A stretch of 64,000 bases of DNA, from the NCBI RefSeq assembly GCF_003814875.1, contig NZ_RKQF01000001.1, forward strand, positions 5,642,001 through 5,706,000. Direction: 5' to 3'. Positions 41,855-50,102 of this stretch are shown piece after piece. The position numbers and the translations under genes were made by a program. The notes under the pieces are model-generated. The model was not told the origin of the DNA, made no database searches, and was given only the letters and a program-made list of their open reading frames with translations. The stretch is from Streptomyces sp. Ag109_O5-1. GTDB taxonomy: Bacteria; Actinomycetota; Actinomycetes; Streptomycetales; Streptomycetaceae. The first letter of the stretch is position 1; each line of letters starts with the position of its first letter.

Positions 41855-41874
41855 CTCGGCCGTTCACGGCCGAG
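41855..41874. terminator. Hairpin at the TnpB element right end / kinase gene end
   Basis: CTCGGCCG-TTCA-CGGCCGAG, a perfect 8-bp stem. The TGA stop of the convergent kinase gene lies in and beside its loop (41864-41866). It may terminate both transcripts or be part of the element's right-end structure. Confidence 0.55.
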
Positions 41875-43672
41875 AAGGTGACTGCTTGCTGTAGGTCAGG
41901 CTCTCGTTGCCGTCCTTCGTCGCCCGCTTCAGCTTGCCGCCCGACAGCAAGGTCACCTCGGTTGCCTCTCCGGCGGTGCAGGCCGAACGAGGTTTGCCCG
42001 TCGTGACCTTGGACGGACCGATCGCCAACGGGCCTGCTGAGCCCGGCTTTCCGGTGAGCTTCGCCGTGAACTCGCAGTGGTAGCCGGGGCCGTCGGCGAC
42101 GAGGGTGAGCACCGAGTCGCCCACCGCGCCCTGGCGGATGGTCAGTTCGCGCGTGTTGTGACCGGTGGAGTTGTCGATCGCGGTGCTCCAGGTGCCGAGG
42201 AAGCCGGCCGGAACGGTACCGGCGGGGGTGGCCGACGAGGAGTCCGACTGGGTGGGCGAGGGCTCCCCGGAGGTGGCGGGGGCGGATGCCGACGGGGAGC
42301 GGGACACGTTGCCGTTGGCGTTGTCGTCGCTGCCGCCGCCGTTGTTCATGAGCGCGTACACCGAGCCGCCCGCGGCCAGCAGCACGACCAGGGCGATGGT
42401 GACGAGGAGGGCGGTGGAACGGCCGGTACGGCTCGAATCGTCGGCGGGGGTGGGGTCGTAGGGCGGGGGCGGCGGGGCGTGGACCGGGGTCGGGTCCGGG
42501 GCGGCGGCGGTGTAGGGGTTGTACGGCTGCGGCTGCGGGTGCTGCTGAGGCTGGTTCGGGTAGCCGTATGCGGGGTGGGCGGGGGCGTGTTCGGGGGACG
42601 GGCTGTCGAACGTCGGCTGCGGATGGACCGTGGTCGGCCGCACCCCCGCGGTGGTGGCCGCGGATTCGGCACCGCCCCGTGTCCCGGGGTCGGCACCGCC
42701 CCGCGCCCCGGAGCCGGCCGCCCCTGAGCCCTCGGTCAGGACCCCGTACACCGTCGGGTCCTCCACCTCCAGCAACTCCACCGCGTGGCGCCCCAGTTGG
42801 GCCAGCAGTTCCCCGGGCAGCCAGGGCTCCCTGGCCCGGCCCTCCCAGACCGTGGTGCCCGCCCCGGTCCGCGCCAGGATCGCGCTCAGTGACGGACGGG
42901 CCTCCGGGTCCTTCCGCAGGCAGTCGTGGACCACGTCGGCGATGCCCTCGGGGATCGAGGACAGGTCCGGCTCCTCCTGCGCTATGCGGAAGAGCACGGC
43001 GTGTTCGCCGCCCTCGGTGGAACCGAAGGGCAGCCGGCCGGTGGCCGCGTAGGCGAGGACCGAGCCGAGGCAGAAGACGTCGCTGGCCGGGGTGATCCGG
43101 TCGCCGCGCACCTGCTCGGGGGCCATGAAGCCGGGCGAGCCGATCAGCGAGCCGGTCTGGGTGATCCCCTCGCCGGGCAGGGTCTCCAGCGCCCGCGCGA
43201 TGCCGAAGTCGATGACCCGGGGGCCCTCTATCGTGAGCATCACGTTGGACGGCTTGAGGTCGCGGTGGACGATCCCGGCCGCATGGATGTTGGTGAGGGC
43301 GTGCGCCAGCCCGGCGGCGAGGATGCGCACCGACCGCTCGGGCAGCGGGCCGTGGTCGTGCTCGACGACCCGCTGGAGGCTCGGCCCGGCGACATAGCCG
43401 GTGGCCACCCAGGGCACGGCGGCCTCGGTGTCGGCGTCGAGGACGGGGGCGGTCCAGAACCCGCCGACCCGCTGGGCGTTGCGCACCTCCTGCCGGAAGC
43501 GCTCCCGGAACTCCTCGCGCGCGGCCAGCTCCGCCCGCACGAGCTTCACGGCGACGGTGCGGCCGCGCTCCGACCGGGCGAGATAGACGTGCCCCATCCC
43601 GCCCGCGCCCAGCCGCGCCAGCAGCCGGTACTTCCCGATGTGCTGCGGATCCCCCGGCCCCAGCTTCTCCAT
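41864..43672 (-). CDS. Membrane Ser/Thr protein kinase (Hanks type)
   Basis: 602 residues from the ATG at 43672. The kinase domain (about 12-270) has the Gly loop LGAGGMGHVYLA, the Lys in TVAVKLVRA, the catalytic loop IVHRDLKPSNVML, the DFG motif in VIDFGIA and the APE motif in GFMAPEQ. A Pro/Gly-rich linker, one membrane helix (ALLVTIALVVLLAAGGSVYAL) near residue 435 and an extracytoplasmic domain of about 130 residues with two cysteines follow. It probably senses an outside signal. The last few codons (SPSRP and stop) lie within the hairpin beside the TnpB element, so the C-terminus may have been rewritten by the insertion. Confidence 0.9.
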   Translation of the reverse strand: MEKLGPGDPQHIGKYRLLARLGAGGMGHVYLARSERGRTVAVKLVRAELAAREEFRERFRQEVRNAQRVGGFWTAPVLDADTEAAVPWVATGYVAGPSLQRVVEHDHGPLPERSVRILAAGLAHALTNIHAAGIVHRDLKPSNVMLTIEGPRVIDFGIARALETLPGEGITQTGSLIGSPGFMAPEQVRGDRITPASDVFCLGSVLAYAATGRLPFGSTEGGEHAVLFRIAQEEPDLSSIPEGIADVVHDCLRKDPEARPSLSAILARTGAGTTVWEGRAREPWLPGELLAQLGRHAVELLEVEDPTVYGVLTEGSGAAGSGARGGADPGTRGGAESAATTAGVRPTTVHPQPTFDSPSPEHAPAHPAYGYPNQPQQHPQPQPYNPYTAAAPDPTPVHAPPPPPYDPTPADDSSRTGRSTALLVTIALVVLLAAGGSVYALMNNGGGSDDNANGNVSRSPSASAPATSGEPSPTQSDSSSATPAGTVPAGFLGTWSTAIDNSTGHNTRELTIRQGAVGDSVLTLVADGPGYHCEFTAKLTGKPGSAGPLAIGPSKVTTGKPRSACTAGEATEVTLLSGGKLKRATKDGNESLTYSKQSPSRP

Positions 43673-43895
43673 GGCAGATCCGCTCCTCGCTCACACTTGT
43701 GATCGAACCGAGAATAATGCGGCCGTTCCGGGAGACGGGTAGCGCCATGTCTACGGTTACGTAACAGGCACACGAGTCCGGAACAATTGACCGGACAATC
43801 GGACAGCTGGTTCGACAGACTGTCGCGTCCACCCCCCGACCACGGAACAATTCGCCGATACCGCGCCCGTGCCGGCCGCTCCTACGCTCCCCGCC

Positions 43896-45251
43896 ATGAC
43901 CCCTCAGCCCAGCCCCGAGGCCGGTGCCGCCGTCAAGGCCGCCGACCGTGCGCATGTGTTCCACTCCTGGTCCGCGCAGGACCTCATCGACCCGCTCGCC
44001 GTGGCCGGCGCCGAGGGGTCGTACTTCTGGGACTACGAAGGCCGGCGGTACCTGGACTTCACCAGCGGGCTCGTCTTCACCAACATCGGGTACCAGCACC
44101 CGAAGGTCGTCGCCGCCATCCAGGAGCAGGCCGCGAGGATGACGACCTTCGCGCCCGCCTTCGCCGTCGAGGCCCGTTCGGAGGCGGCGCGGCTGATCGC
44201 CGAACGGACGCCCGGCGACCTGGACAAGATCTTCTTCACCAACGGCGGCGCGGACGCGATCGAGCACGCCGTGCGCATGGCCCGGCTGCACACGGGCCGC
44301 CCGAAGGTGCTGTCCGCCTACCGCTCGTACCACGGCGGCACCCAGCAGGCCGTCAACATCACCGGCGACCCGCGCCGCTGGCCCTCCGACAGCGGCGCCG
44401 CCGGGGTCGTGCACTTCTGGGCGCCCTTCCTCTACCGCTCCCGCTTCTACGCGGAGACGGAGGAGCAGGAGACCGCGCGGGCGCTGGAGCACCTGGAGAC
44501 CACGATCGCGTTCGAGGGGCCGGGGACGATCGCCGCGATCATCCTGGAGACCGTTCCCGGCACCGCCGGGATCATGGTGCCGCCGGCCGGGTATCTGGCC
44601 GGTGTCCGTGAGATCTGCGACAGGTACGGGATCGTGTTCGTCCTCGACGAGGTCATGGCCGGGTTCGGGCGGACCGGTGAGTGGTTCGCCGCCGACCTGT
44701 TCGGGGTCGTACCGGACCTGATGACCTTCGCCAAGGGCGTGAACAGCGGTTATGTGCCGCTCGGCGGTGTCGCGATCAGCTCGGAGATCGCCGAGACCTT
44801 CGCGAAGCGGGCCTACCCGGGCGGGCTGACGTACTCCGGGCATCCGCTGGCCTGTGCCGCCGCCGTCGCCACCATCGGCGTGATGGCGGAGGAGGGGGTC
44901 GTCGAGAACGCGAAGCGGCTCGGCGCCGACGTGGTCGGGCCCGCCCTCGCGGCGCTCGCCGAGCGGCACCCGAGCGTCGGCGAGGTCCGCGGTGTCGGCA
45001 TGTTCTGGGCGCTCGAACTGGTGAAGGACCGGGAGACGCGGGAACCGCTCGTGCCGTACAACGCCGCCGGTGAGGCGAACGCGCCGATGGCCGCCTTCGC
45101 CGCCGCCGCCAAGAAGAACGGCCTGTGGCCCTTCGTGAACATGAACCGGACCCACGTGGTGCCGCCGTGCAACGTCTCCGAGGCCGAACTGAAGGAGGGC
45201 CTCGCCGCGCTGGACGCCGCGCTGAGCGTGGCCGACGAACACACGGTCTGA
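43896..45251 (+). CDS. Class III (PLP-dependent) aminotransferase
   Basis: 451 residues from the ATG at 43896. Class III marks: FTSGLVFTNIGYQHPKVVAA, FFTNGGADAIEHAVRMAR, SYHGGT, the PLP-phosphate region, IVFVLDEVMAGFGRTGEW and the Schiff-base Lys in DLMTFAKGVNSGYVPLGG. It should move an amino group from an omega-amino acid or diamine to pyruvate or 2-oxoglutarate; the substrate is unknown. There is no ribosome-binding site, and a TACGCT box lies 7 bases before the ATG, so the message may be leaderless. The gene is divergent from the kinase. Confidence 0.88.
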   Translation: MTPQPSPEAGAAVKAADRAHVFHSWSAQDLIDPLAVAGAEGSYFWDYEGRRYLDFTSGLVFTNIGYQHPKVVAAIQEQAARMTTFAPAFAVEARSEAARLIAERTPGDLDKIFFTNGGADAIEHAVRMARLHTGRPKVLSAYRSYHGGTQQAVNITGDPRRWPSDSGAAGVVHFWAPFLYRSRFYAETEEQETARALEHLETTIAFEGPGTIAAIILETVPGTAGIMVPPAGYLAGVREICDRYGIVFVLDEVMAGFGRTGEWFAADLFGVVPDLMTFAKGVNSGYVPLGGVAISSEIAETFAKRAYPGGLTYSGHPLACAAAVATIGVMAEEGVVENAKRLGADVVGPALAALAERHPSVGEVRGVGMFWALELVKDRETREPLVPYNAAGEANAPMAAFAAAAKKNGLWPFVNMNRTHVVPPCNVSEAELKEGLAALDAALSVADEHTV

Positions 45252-45371
45252 GACGGGCCAGAGCCGGCCGGACACGGTCCGTAATCCGCCATACGGTACG
45301 ACGTAATCGGCCGCGCGGGTACGGGAAAGGCAACTGAAGGATTACGGGAGCAACCCGAACGCGTAAGGTGG

Positions 45372-45403
45372 CGTGCTCGTAGATGTACATGTAAGCGAGC
45401 ACG
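45372..45403. promoter_or_regulatory. Candidate GntR operator
   Basis: CGTGCTCG and CGAGCACG form perfect 8-bp arms around a 16-base spacer that itself contains the palindrome ATGTACAT (45383-45390). It ends 8 bp before the likely GntR start, as expected for autoregulation. Confidence 0.6.
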
Positions 45404-45411
45404 TCACCCGT

Positions 45412-46134
45412 ATGCGTGAGGAGATGCACCCGACGATGCCCGGCAACGGCGCTGTGACCCGCAGTACCCTGCGCCAGCAGATCGCGGACGCGCTCCGTGA
45501 CGAGGTGCTCGCCGGGCGGCTCCAGCCGGGCCGGGAGTTCACGGTCAAGGAGATCGCCGAGCAGTACGGGGTCTCCGCCACGCCGGTCCGCGAGGCCCTG
45601 GTCGACCTGTCCGCGCAGGGCATCCTCGACGCCGACCAGCATCGCGGCTTCCGGGTCCCGGAGTACTCCTTCGCCGACTACCGGGGCATGATCGAGGCCC
45701 GCAGCCTGGTCACGGACGGCATGTTCCAGGCCCTCGTCGACGGCCACCACCCCGCCTTCAAGGACCCCCAGGAGCCGCGCGTCGCCGCCGCCCTGGCGAC
45801 GGTCCGCCGGCGCGGCGAGGAGGCGCAGCGCGCCGCGACCGCCGGTGTCCTGACGATCCTCATCGGCTACGACCTCCGCTTCTGGCGTGAGCTGTCCGCC
45901 CTGTTCGGCAACCCCTACCTCAGCGACTTCCTGCACCGGCTGCGCGTGCAGTCCTGGGTGTGCGCGGTGCAGCACCTACGGCGGCTGCCCGATCTACGCG
46001 GGTATCTGTGGTCCCGGCACACGGAGTTGGTCGACGCGCTGTCCCACCGGGACGCGGAGGCCGCCCGTGGGATCGTCGCCGCGTACAACACACACTCCCT
46101 CGCCCTGATCGAGCGACTGGCGGAGAACGGATGA
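45412..46134 (+). CDS. GntR family regulator (FCD subfamily)
   Basis: 240 residues from the ATG at 45412; ATGs at 45424 and 45436 are alternatives, and none has ideal Shine-Dalgarno spacing. The N-terminal winged helix is clear (LRQQIADALRDEVLAGRLQP, then VKEIAEQYGVSATPVREALV), followed by an all-helical effector domain with DFLHRLRVQSWV and SRHTELVDALSHRDAEAARG, typical of the FCD subgroup. The stop overlaps the start of the glycosyltransferase gene (ATGA), so regulator and enzyme are co-translated. The effector is unknown, commonly an organic acid in this family. Confidence 0.86.
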   Translation: MREEMHPTMPGNGAVTRSTLRQQIADALRDEVLAGRLQPGREFTVKEIAEQYGVSATPVREALVDLSAQGILDADQHRGFRVPEYSFADYRGMIEARSLVTDGMFQALVDGHHPAFKDPQEPRVAAALATVRRRGEEAQRAATAGVLTILIGYDLRFWRELSALFGNPYLSDFLHRLRVQSWVCAVQHLRRLPDLRGYLWSRHTELVDALSHRDAEAARGIVAAYNTHSLALIERLAENG

Positions 46135-48584
46135 CCGCGCCCACGGAACGGGCCGACACGGAGCGGGCCGACACGGAGCGGGTCGACCTCTCCGTCGTCA
46201 TACCCGCGTACAACGAGGAGGAACGGCTCGGTCCGACGCTCGACGCCGTCACCCGCTACCTCGCCGACAACGAGAGCCGCTTCGGCTCGTGGGAAGTGAT
46301 CGTCTCCGACGACGGTTCGACGGACGGGACGCGCGAGGTCGCCGCCTTACAGCACCCGCGTGTCCGCCTGGTCGCCGCCGACCGCAACCGGGGCAAGGGC
46401 AACGCCCTGCGCCTCGGTGTCGCCGCGAGCAGCGGCGGCCGGGTGCTGGTCACCGACGCCGACCTCGCCGCCCCGATCGAGGAGCTGGAGCGCCTCGACA
46501 AGGCGCTCAGCGAGGGCAGCGCGGCGGCGATCGGCTCGCGCGCGGTGCCGGGCGCGGAGATAGCCGACCACCAGAGCCTGCTGCGCGAGCTGCTCGGCCG
46601 GGCCGGGAACCTCCTCATACGCGCGACCGCCGTGCCCGGCATCCGGGACACCCAGTGCGGCTTCAAGCTGTTCGACGGCGACCAGGCCCGCGCGGCCTTC
46701 GCCGACTCCCGTCTGGACGGCTGGGGCATCGACGTCGAGGTCCTCCAGCACCTGCACCGGAACGGCCTCCCGATCGCCGAGGTCCCGGTCCGCTGGAGCC
46801 ACCGGCCCGGCTCCAAGGTCGGCCCGCTGGCGTACCCGAAGGTCCTCGCCGACCTCGCCCGCCTCCGGCTGCGCCGCCTGCGCCCGGCCGACGTCCTGGT
46901 CGCCGTCCTCTTCCTCGCCCTCTCCATAACCCTCTACTCGGGCCGCTTCTTCGACCCGGACCACCGCTATCTCACCGACTCCCTCCAGGACCAGAACCAG
47001 TGGGAGTGGTTCTTCGCGGTGACCGCGGACAGCGTCGCGCACCTGCGCAACCCGCTCTTCTCCGACCTCCAGGGCTTCCCCGACGGCGTCAACCTGATGG
47101 CCAACACGGCCATGCTGGGCGTCTCCGTCCCCTTCGCCCCGCTGACCCTGCTGGCCGGCCCCGCCGTCTCGCTCAGCGTCTGCATGGCGCTCGGCCTCGC
47201 CGCGACCGCCGTCGCCTGGTACTGGCTGATCGTGAAGCGGGTGGTACGGCACCTGGGTGCCGCCTTCGTCGGCGCGGCCCTCGCGGCCTTCGCGCCGCCG
47301 ATGGTCAGCCACGCCAACGCGCATCCCAACTTCGTGATCCTGTTCATGATCCCGCTGATCATCGACCGCGCCCTGCGGCTCGCCACCGGCACCAGGGTGC
47401 GTCGGGACGGGATCGTGCTCGGGCTGATGGCGGCGTACCAGGTGTTCCTGGGCGAGGAGCCGTTCCTGCTGGCGGCGCTGGGGATGACGCTGTTCGCCCT
47501 GGCGTACGCGGCCGTACGACCGGAGGAGGCGAAGGAGGCCTGGCGCCCCCTCGGCAAGGGCCTGCTGATCGCCGGGGCGGTCTGCCTCCCGCTGGTCGCC
47601 GTCCCCCTCTACTGGCAGTTCAAGGGCCCGCAGAGCTACCACAGCGTCCTGCACGGCGACAACGCCGGAAACAGCCCCCTGTCCCTGCTCGCCTTCGCCG
47701 AGCGCTCGCTGCTCTTCGGGAACGCGGGCCGCGCCAACGAGCTCGCCCTCAACCCCACCGAACAGAACGCGTTCTACGGCTGGCCGCTGATCCTCGTGGC
47801 CTTCGGGATCGTCGTACGACTGTGGGAACGGCCGCTGGTCAAGGCGCTGGCGTTCACCTCGGTGACGGCGGCGGTGCTGTCGATGGGCCCGAAGATCCGG
47901 ATCCCGCTGACGGAGGCGGTGTATCCGGGCCCCTGGGCGCTGGTGCGGAAGCTGCCCCTCTTCGAGTCGGTGATCGAGGGCCGGGTGGCGATGGTCTGCG
48001 CACCGGTGCTGGGGATCCTGCTGGCCGTCTTCCTGGAGAAGGTGCTGGCCACACAGCGGATCGGCACCGTGTACTTCGGCCTGCTCGCGGTCGCGCTCGC
48101 CCTGCTCCCGATCCTCCCGGCGCCGCTGAAGGCACAGCAGCGGGAGGCGGTCCCGGACTTCATCACGAGCGGGATGTGGAAGTCGTACGTCGGCAAGGGC
48201 GAGTCCCTGGTCCCCGTCCCGCTCCCCGATCCCGGCTACGCCGAGGCGCTGCACTGGCAGACCACCGCGGATCTCGGCTTCAGGCTCCCCGGCGGATACT
48301 TCAACGGCCCCTACGGCGACAACCGCATAGGCATCTACGGTGCCGCCCCCCGCTACACCTCCGACATGCTGCGGGACGTCCGCTACACCGGGAAGGTGCC
48401 GGTGATCGGCAAGAACTGGCGGGCGCAGGCCAAGCAGGACTTCGCGTACTGGAAGGCGGGCGTCCTGGTGGTCGCCCCGCAGCCCAACGATGACAAACTG
48501 CGAGAGGCGGTCGACGCCCTGACCGGAAAATCCGGTAAGTGGACGGGCGGGGTCTGGGTATGGGACCTGCACGGGGGGAGCTGA
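46131..48584 (+). CDS. GT2 glycosyltransferase fused to a multi-pass membrane domain
   Basis: 817 residues from the ATG at 46131. Residues 20-245 form a GT-A fold of the dolichyl/polyprenyl-phosphate mannose synthase type: SVVIPAYNEEERLGPTLDAV, VSDDGSTDGT, the metal-binding TDADLAAP and DTQCGFKLFDGDQARAAF. From about residue 260 to 690 there are ten or more membrane helices with an outer loop, resembling GT-C-like membrane proteins, and then an outer C-terminal domain of about 120 residues. The fusion suggests that one protein makes a lipid-linked sugar and helps use or flip it. Three imperfect repeats of TERAD open the protein. Confidence 0.82.
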   Translation: MTAPTERADTERADTERVDLSVVIPAYNEEERLGPTLDAVTRYLADNESRFGSWEVIVSDDGSTDGTREVAALQHPRVRLVAADRNRGKGNALRLGVAASSGGRVLVTDADLAAPIEELERLDKALSEGSAAAIGSRAVPGAEIADHQSLLRELLGRAGNLLIRATAVPGIRDTQCGFKLFDGDQARAAFADSRLDGWGIDVEVLQHLHRNGLPIAEVPVRWSHRPGSKVGPLAYPKVLADLARLRLRRLRPADVLVAVLFLALSITLYSGRFFDPDHRYLTDSLQDQNQWEWFFAVTADSVAHLRNPLFSDLQGFPDGVNLMANTAMLGVSVPFAPLTLLAGPAVSLSVCMALGLAATAVAWYWLIVKRVVRHLGAAFVGAALAAFAPPMVSHANAHPNFVILFMIPLIIDRALRLATGTRVRRDGIVLGLMAAYQVFLGEEPFLLAALGMTLFALAYAAVRPEEAKEAWRPLGKGLLIAGAVCLPLVAVPLYWQFKGPQSYHSVLHGDNAGNSPLSLLAFAERSLLFGNAGRANELALNPTEQNAFYGWPLILVAFGIVVRLWERPLVKALAFTSVTAAVLSMGPKIRIPLTEAVYPGPWALVRKLPLFESVIEGRVAMVCAPVLGILLAVFLEKVLATQRIGTVYFGLLAVALALLPILPAPLKAQQREAVPDFITSGMWKSYVGKGESLVPVPLPDPGYAEALHWQTTADLGFRLPGGYFNGPYGDNRIGIYGAAPRYTSDMLRDVRYTGKVPVIGKNWRAQAKQDFAYWKAGVLVVAPQPNDDKLREAVDALTGKSGKWTGGVWVWDLHGGS

Positions 48585-48662
48585 CCGGCGCCGCACCGAT
48601 TACTCTTCCCTGACCACCTAGCTGAGCACTTACTGTGAACTCGCTGATACGAGGAGCCTTCT

Positions 48663-49313
48663 TTGGCCTGTGACCTCTGGCTGGTACCGCTCGTCGACGT
48701 GTTGTGCCACACCCCCGACAACCCTTTCGCCGAGGAACTCGCGCAATACAACAAGGTGCTGGCCGAGGCAGGGCTGCCGCCGGTGCCTGTGTACCAGTAC
48801 ATGCCGGGCCTGTCCGGCGAGGTCGCACCCGTGGCCGGCTTCGACTACGACGCGCTGCACTTCCTGCGCCGCGCGTATCTCCTCCAGGTCTGCGGCCTCC
48901 CGGTGTCCCCCGTGGACGCCCTCGGCGGCGACTACGAGCAGCTCCTGGAGATGTTCGAGTCCACGGCCCAGCAGTCGCACCTCGTCTGGCACTACGACCA
49001 CGCGGGCGCATACGTCCCGGTCGACTTCCCGAACCCGCTCTCCAGCGACGAACTCCTCGCGAGCGGCGGCCCGCTGGGCTCCTCGCAGAGCCTGCTGCGC
49101 GAGCTGGAGTACGTCGCCCCGTCGATCGGCATCGACCCGGCGAACCCCCCGGCCGCGCCGCAACCGCCTTCGGCCCCCACCGACTTGGAGGAGCCGGCCG
49201 TTCCGGCCCCGTACGACCCGAGCCCCTTCGCGCGCGAACGGCACGTGTGGCTGGGCCTGCACGCGGCGGCGACGCGGAGCCTGGCGCAGGGGTCGATGAT
49301 CGTGTTCAGCTGA
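48663..49313 (+). CDS. Conserved hypothetical protein
   Basis: 216 residues with a TTG start at 48663 and GAGGAG at 7-base spacing. The first 130 residues are well structured (MACDLWLVPLVDVLCH, RRAYLLQVCGLPVSP, STAQQSHLVWHYDHAGAYVP), followed by a Pro/Ala-rich linker and a short conserved end (ERHVWLGLHAAATRSLAQG). No signal peptide, membrane helix or known catalytic motif. I do not recognise the family. It starts 79 bp after the glycosyltransferase gene and is convergent with the toxin-antitoxin pair (5 bp gap). Confidence 0.6.
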   Translation: MACDLWLVPLVDVLCHTPDNPFAEELAQYNKVLAEAGLPPVPVYQYMPGLSGEVAPVAGFDYDALHFLRRAYLLQVCGLPVSPVDALGGDYEQLLEMFESTAQQSHLVWHYDHAGAYVPVDFPNPLSSDELLASGGPLGSSQSLLRELEYVAPSIGIDPANPPAAPQPPSAPTDLEEPAVPAPYDPSPFARERHVWLGLHAAATRSLAQGSMIVFS

Positions 49314-49317
49314 GCCG

Positions 49318-49764
49318 TCAGTTCTGCTCGACGATACGGATCGTCCGGATGCCCGTGCCCCGGTACCGCATCGGGGTCCTGGTCAGCACCGGACGGCCGC
49401 GCGGCCACTCGACGGTCGGCAGGGCGAGGCGCAGCACATGCGCGCCGCTCCAGTCGGCCTCGTCCTTGTCACGATCCGATGCGCCCTGCGCGGCCCGCAG
49501 CCGCTTGCCCACGGCGGTGGCCGCCGCGAAGTCGAGCCCTTCGATGTTGACGGACGGCAGCGCACCGACATGCTCGGCGACACCGGCCCGCTCCCGCTCG
49601 GCGGCGGCGAGGCTCACCGCCGGGATGTAGACGCGCAGCGAGGGGTCCTTCTCGGCCTCGACGACCAGCCGCGAGGCCATGCTGTCACCGGCGCCGAGCG
49701 CCAGTGCCGCCGTGTCGTCGAAGATCACGGCCCGCGGCAGCGGGTAACGCTCGTCCTCGGTCAC
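49318..49764 (-). CDS. PIN-like toxin candidate
   Basis: 148 residues; the GTG at 49764 overlaps the stop of the antitoxin gene (GTGA) and has GGGGAGG upstream. It starts with a PIN-like strand (RAVIFDDTAALALGAGD), has an acidic AAAERERAG helix and a second acidic group DRDKDEADWSGAHVLRLA, consistent with a metal-dependent RNase of the PIN superfamily (VapC-like). The C-terminal strand RTPMRYRGTGIRTIRIV is not typical of VapC, so the call is moderate. The expected target is RNA in the cytoplasm. Confidence 0.65.
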   Translation of the reverse strand: MTEDERYPLPRAVIFDDTAALALGAGDSMASRLVVEAEKDPSLRVYIPAVSLAAAERERAGVAEHVGALPSVNIEGLDFAAATAVGKRLRAAQGASDRDKDEADWSGAHVLRLALPTVEWPRGRPVLTRTPMRYRGTGIRTIRIVEQN

Positions 49765-50027
49765 TGGACCTCCCCGATCCGACCCGACTCGATGTCGGCC
49801 CACAGCTGCTCGCCGGCCTTCTCGTCCTCTTCGGTGTAAGGCCGGCCCAGGAAGTGCTCCTCGACGTACGCCCTGGTCTCCTCGTACCGCTTGCGCAGCT
49901 CCTCCTTGGTGGGCGTGGCCCCGGCCAGCTCCGCCACGAAGTCCCGCATGCTCATACCGCGTTCCCGGGCGAGCTCCTGGAGGCGGTCGCGGACGGCGGG
50001 GTCGACCTTGATCGTGGTGTCAGCCAT
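49761..50027 (-). CDS. Ribbon-helix-helix antitoxin candidate
   Basis: 88 residues from the ATG at 50027. The N-terminus is a ribbon-helix-helix DNA-binding fold (ADTTIKVDPAVRDRLQELAR, then ERGMSMRDFVAELAG); the acidic C-terminal part (YVEEHFLGRPYTEEDEKAGE) would wrap the toxin. There is no ribosome-binding site, and TATACT lies 6 bases before the ATG, so the message is probably leaderless. The operator at 50034-50052 overlaps this box, giving the usual autorepression. Confidence 0.75.
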   Translation of the reverse strand: MADTTIKVDPAVRDRLQELARERGMSMRDFVAELAGATPTKEELRKRYEETRAYVEEHFLGRPYTEEDEKAGEQLWADIESGRIGEVQ

Positions 50028-50033
50028 GAGAAC

Positions 50034-50052
50034 AGTATACTGGTGGTATACT
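50034..50052. promoter_or_regulatory. Toxin-antitoxin operator overlapping the -10 box
   Basis: AGTATAC-TGGTG-GTATACT, a perfect 7-bp inverted repeat; on the minus strand it contains TATACT just before the antitoxin ATG. A ribbon-helix-helix dimer would occlude RNA polymerase here. Confidence 0.7.
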
Positions 50053-50102
50053 ACCTCGGGGCGCACAAGTGTGACAGTCAACGACGTTCCTTTCTCTGCT
50101 TT

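Larger units (their letters stand above)
40731..41874 (+). mobile_element. Remnant of an IS200/IS605-group (IS1341-type) TnpB element, left end lost
   Basis: It consists of a TnpB gene without its 5' part plus about 110 bp of right-end DNA with hairpins at 41800-41815 (CTGTC/GACAG) and 41855-41874. No TnpA gene is present. The left boundary is abrupt and coincides with the loss of most of the third Gfo/Idh gene, so the element was trimmed by an adjacent deletion rather than inserted cleanly. The exact right boundary is uncertain. Confidence 0.7.
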
